Below, one piece after another: positions 11,486 to 13,311 of a stretch of DNA of 13,311 nucleotides. This DNA comes from Gammaproteobacteria bacterium (GTDB lineage: Bacteria; Pseudomonadota; Gammaproteobacteria; Enterobacterales; Alteromonadaceae). The first letter of the stretch is position 1; each line of letters begins with the position of its first letter. Below the pieces are notes generated by a model. It saw only the letters and a program-made list of their open reading frames with translations, was not told where the DNA came from and did not search any database. The DNA lies in NCBI GenBank assembly GCA_027484495.1, contig JAIXSW010000504.1:1-13311 (forward strand), given 5' to 3'. Both the position numbers and the translations under genes were made by a program.

Positions 11486-13165
11486 ATGAGCAACGCAGTC
11501 ACGCAGCTAAATAGCCTGTACCAATATCTCGATCGGTTGTATCCACAAGCCGCGGCACTAGCGTCGTCCGGCCGGTTACAGCTGGCCTGCGACCAGATAG
11601 CGCCAAAATTCTGTCAGCTTTACCAGCAACAGCCGGTGTTGATGCAGGCTCAGCTGGCCTTGGCATCCGCCAGCCACTCAGCGCTGGCGAATCTGGCATT
11701 AAAACAGGCGGTGGTGATTCTGGTGATCGCCAGTCACAGTCGCTGGCCTTTAGCATTACAAGAACAGGTCCTCAGTGCCAGTTTTGCTGGCCTCAGCGGA
11801 CTACGCGCTGAAATGCTCGCTAAAGACTTTGCGGAGCCTGCGCAGTTAAAAGATCCTTGGTTAATCATCATACGCAGCCACCAGACACAATTACCTGCCG
11901 TCTGGCTGCAGCTCTTTGCCAGTTGCTGCCGTTTGCGCCAACAAGCGCCGATCTGGCAACAAGACCCATTGGCAGCGGTGTTGCTGTTGGCTTATCAACT
12001 GTCACTGCCACTTTCCCAAACTACCACGACCGTGAAAGTGGGCTTTGAAACGGTGTTTCGGCAGGTATGGCGGCAGTCCGAAGGTGTTGCTTTGACTTTA
12101 CTGCAGATCCTCAGCCGCTGCGGCGAACAGTTGTATCAACTGGGTCGTTTTTGCAGTGACAGTATCGGTGCAGTCGCATTTATTACCGAAGCAGAGCCGC
12201 AACTTCGTGGATATCTGTTTGATTTAAATCTAAAAAGCTTAAGTGCGGAACCCGTAGAACTGGCCGGATCGGGCATGCAATTGTTACCACCCCAAGTATG
12301 CAGAGACCAAAGCTGGCTAAGTTTATTGATTCGCCAGGCCAAAGACCTGCTGGAAACTGCGGATCCGGAGCCGATGTCACTGGCGTTGATCCAACAACTG
12401 AATCCAGACTGGCCGATAAATCGACAGGTCAGCTTTTTACAAGACCATCCGGCATTTGGTCAGTTACTCTGTAACGCAGCGTCAGAACTCAGCCGACAAC
12501 ATACTCCGATTAAAGATCTCCGCCACGCCCTGGCTTTAATTGGCACTGAACAACTGCCGGTGCTGCTGCGGCAATCCTGGCTGGCACAACAAACAGCGCT
12601 CTGTGCACAACCCTGGCAGCACTGGTTTAATCAACTCGACATCGTATTCAGCCAGGCACTGCAGTTACTGGCAGCGCAGACCCGACGCGTTGATTTAACG
12701 GCAAATCAGGCAAAGCTAATCGCCGGTTGTTTTAATCTGCAATTGCAGCAACACGAAGCATTACGGCATCAGCCACTACACCGGCCTGGTCGAAACAACG
12801 CCTCTATCGTCAGCGAATGCCGAACCTTAATCTGGCAAGATGCAGAAAGTTTGCGGCAAACCGCACAGTTACTGGCTGCAACCGGCGCAAAAATGTTATG
12901 GCAAGATGCCGTATTGAATTTTCGCACGACACCGGGGCTTCAAGCTGACTATAGCCAGCAACAAGCAGCGCAGTTATTGCTGCAATTTGGCTGGGTCCTA
13001 ACAGAATTGTATTTCTGGGGAGGCGCCACGCAGCCGGATACACTGGAAGCGCTGTATAAAAACAGTCGGCATGCGCTTGATTTACCAGCGATCTCTTTGG
13101 CGCAATGGCTGGAGCGACTCCAACAGCAATGTCAGGCTTTTTGGCCACTCCAGCCTATAATGTAG
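11486..13165 (+). CDS. Divergent HDOD-like protein, Gln/Leu-rich
   Basis: The 559-residue protein is soluble and almost wholly helical, with no signal peptide. Residues about 298-430 resemble an HDOD domain: LALIQQLNPDWPINRQVSFL, then the DHPAFGQLLCNAASELSR helix with the usual D-P/H-P position, TPIKDLRHALALIGTEQL (the s.i..Ai..lG pattern), and a long helix with AANQAKLIAGCF-like sequence. No catalytic HD pair is evident, as expected for HDOD, which usually acts as a regulatory or scaffold module. The first 290 residues are also helical (TVKVGFETVFRQVW, LLQILSRCGEQLYQLGRFC) and I could not assign them. There is no separate Shine-Dalgarno sequence, and the start lies 5 bp after the DUF3192 stop, which suggests coupling. 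It could instead be an unnamed helical family. Confidence 0.65.
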   Translation: MSNAVTQLNSLYQYLDRLYPQAAALASSGRLQLACDQIAPKFCQLYQQQPVLMQAQLALASASHSALANLALKQAVVILVIASHSRWPLALQEQVLSASFAGLSGLRAEMLAKDFAEPAQLKDPWLIIIRSHQTQLPAVWLQLFASCCRLRQQAPIWQQDPLAAVLLLAYQLSLPLSQTTTTVKVGFETVFRQVWRQSEGVALTLLQILSRCGEQLYQLGRFCSDSIGAVAFITEAEPQLRGYLFDLNLKSLSAEPVELAGSGMQLLPPQVCRDQSWLSLLIRQAKDLLETADPEPMSLALIQQLNPDWPINRQVSFLQDHPAFGQLLCNAASELSRQHTPIKDLRHALALIGTEQLPVLLRQSWLAQQTALCAQPWQHWFNQLDIVFSQALQLLAAQTRRVDLTANQAKLIAGCFNLQLQQHEALRHQPLHRPGRNNASIVSECRTLIWQDAESLRQTAQLLAATGAKMLWQDAVLNFRTTPGLQADYSQQQAAQLLLQFGWVLTELYFWGGATQPDTLEALYKNSRHALDLPAISLAQWLERLQQQCQAFWPLQPIM

Positions 13166-13311
13166 TTTTCTTTCATCATTTTCCGCTATATCCACTATTT
13201 CCAACACTTATAGTGCCACCATCATGCCATTCTGGTAACGAATGACGAAAACTGCTATAGTCCGGCTGTTTCCGTCGGAGTCCAGACCTCAGACCAGAGG
13301 CTCATCAGAGC
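13166..13311. other. Gene-free right edge of the window
   Basis: No gene, and no hairpin terminator after the HDOD-like gene, is visible. A TATAGT hexamer (13256-13261) with a poor -35 (TGGTAA, 17 nt upstream) could be a promoter for a gene beyond the edge. Near the end AGACC occurs twice (13284-13288 and 13291-13295), and CCTC/GAGG (13287-13290 and 13297-13300) can form a small stem. Confidence 0.4.

Noticed and set aside
1..13311. CRISPR array, insertion sequence, prophage, toxin-antitoxin or tRNA gene
   Set aside because: I found no regularly spaced repeats, no transposase or integrase sequence, no terminal repeats and no tRNA-like fold.

Overview
The window looks like ordinary chromosome from a gammaproteobacterium near Alteromonadales/Chromatiaceae (a Rheinheimera- or Alishewanella-like marine or freshwater genus is my best guess). 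The evidence is the backbone truC-yqcC ... syd-queF ... ppnN, which follows the E. coli gene order, and several families (DUF3192, DUF3301, DUF2310, YqcC) that are mostly gammaproteobacterial. Base composition is close to 50% GC throughout. I see no insertion sequence, integrase, tRNA, rRNA, CRISPR array or broken gene. The genus is inferred, not shown.

Left block (1-2830): truC (cut by the left edge) and yqcC overlap and read leftward. A membrane-anchored DUF3301 gene is divergent from them. It runs head-on, with overlapping ends, into a coupled pair encoding a GNAT-like protein and an Mpo1-like (DUF962) membrane protein. A DUF3192 lipoprotein gene follows, separated from that pair by a hairpin terminator.

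Middle block (3004-7372): a coupled pair encodes a KfrA-like helical/coiled-coil protein and a DUF2310 zinc-ribbon protein. Next come divergent syd (SecY-interacting) and queF (queuosine synthesis), then a shared terminator and a large secreted M61 metallopeptidase with a PDZ domain.

The region 7373-7930 has no long gene. It holds a compact unit: a possible promoter with a TTTCGA-A-TCGAAA palindrome in its spacer, a 20-codon ORF with a Shine-Dalgarno sequence, and a very strong hairpin terminator. This is the best candidate here for something undescribed.

Right block (7931-13311): a soluble coiled-coil GGDEF diguanylate cyclase (GGEEF plus RxxD I-site) lies 43 bp upstream of ppnN, the alarmone-regulated nucleotide nucleosidase. 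After a terminator, a 19-bp palindrome and promoter precede a second DUF3192 gene (membrane-anchored form) and a large divergent HDOD-like protein. The last 146 bases hold no gene.

Translation and tRNA modification (truC, queF), membrane and envelope functions (syd, M61, DUF3192, Mpo1-like) and nucleotide signalling (GGDEF, ppnN, HDOD) are the main themes. The window reads as a conserved housekeeping backbone with lineage-specific genes between its members.
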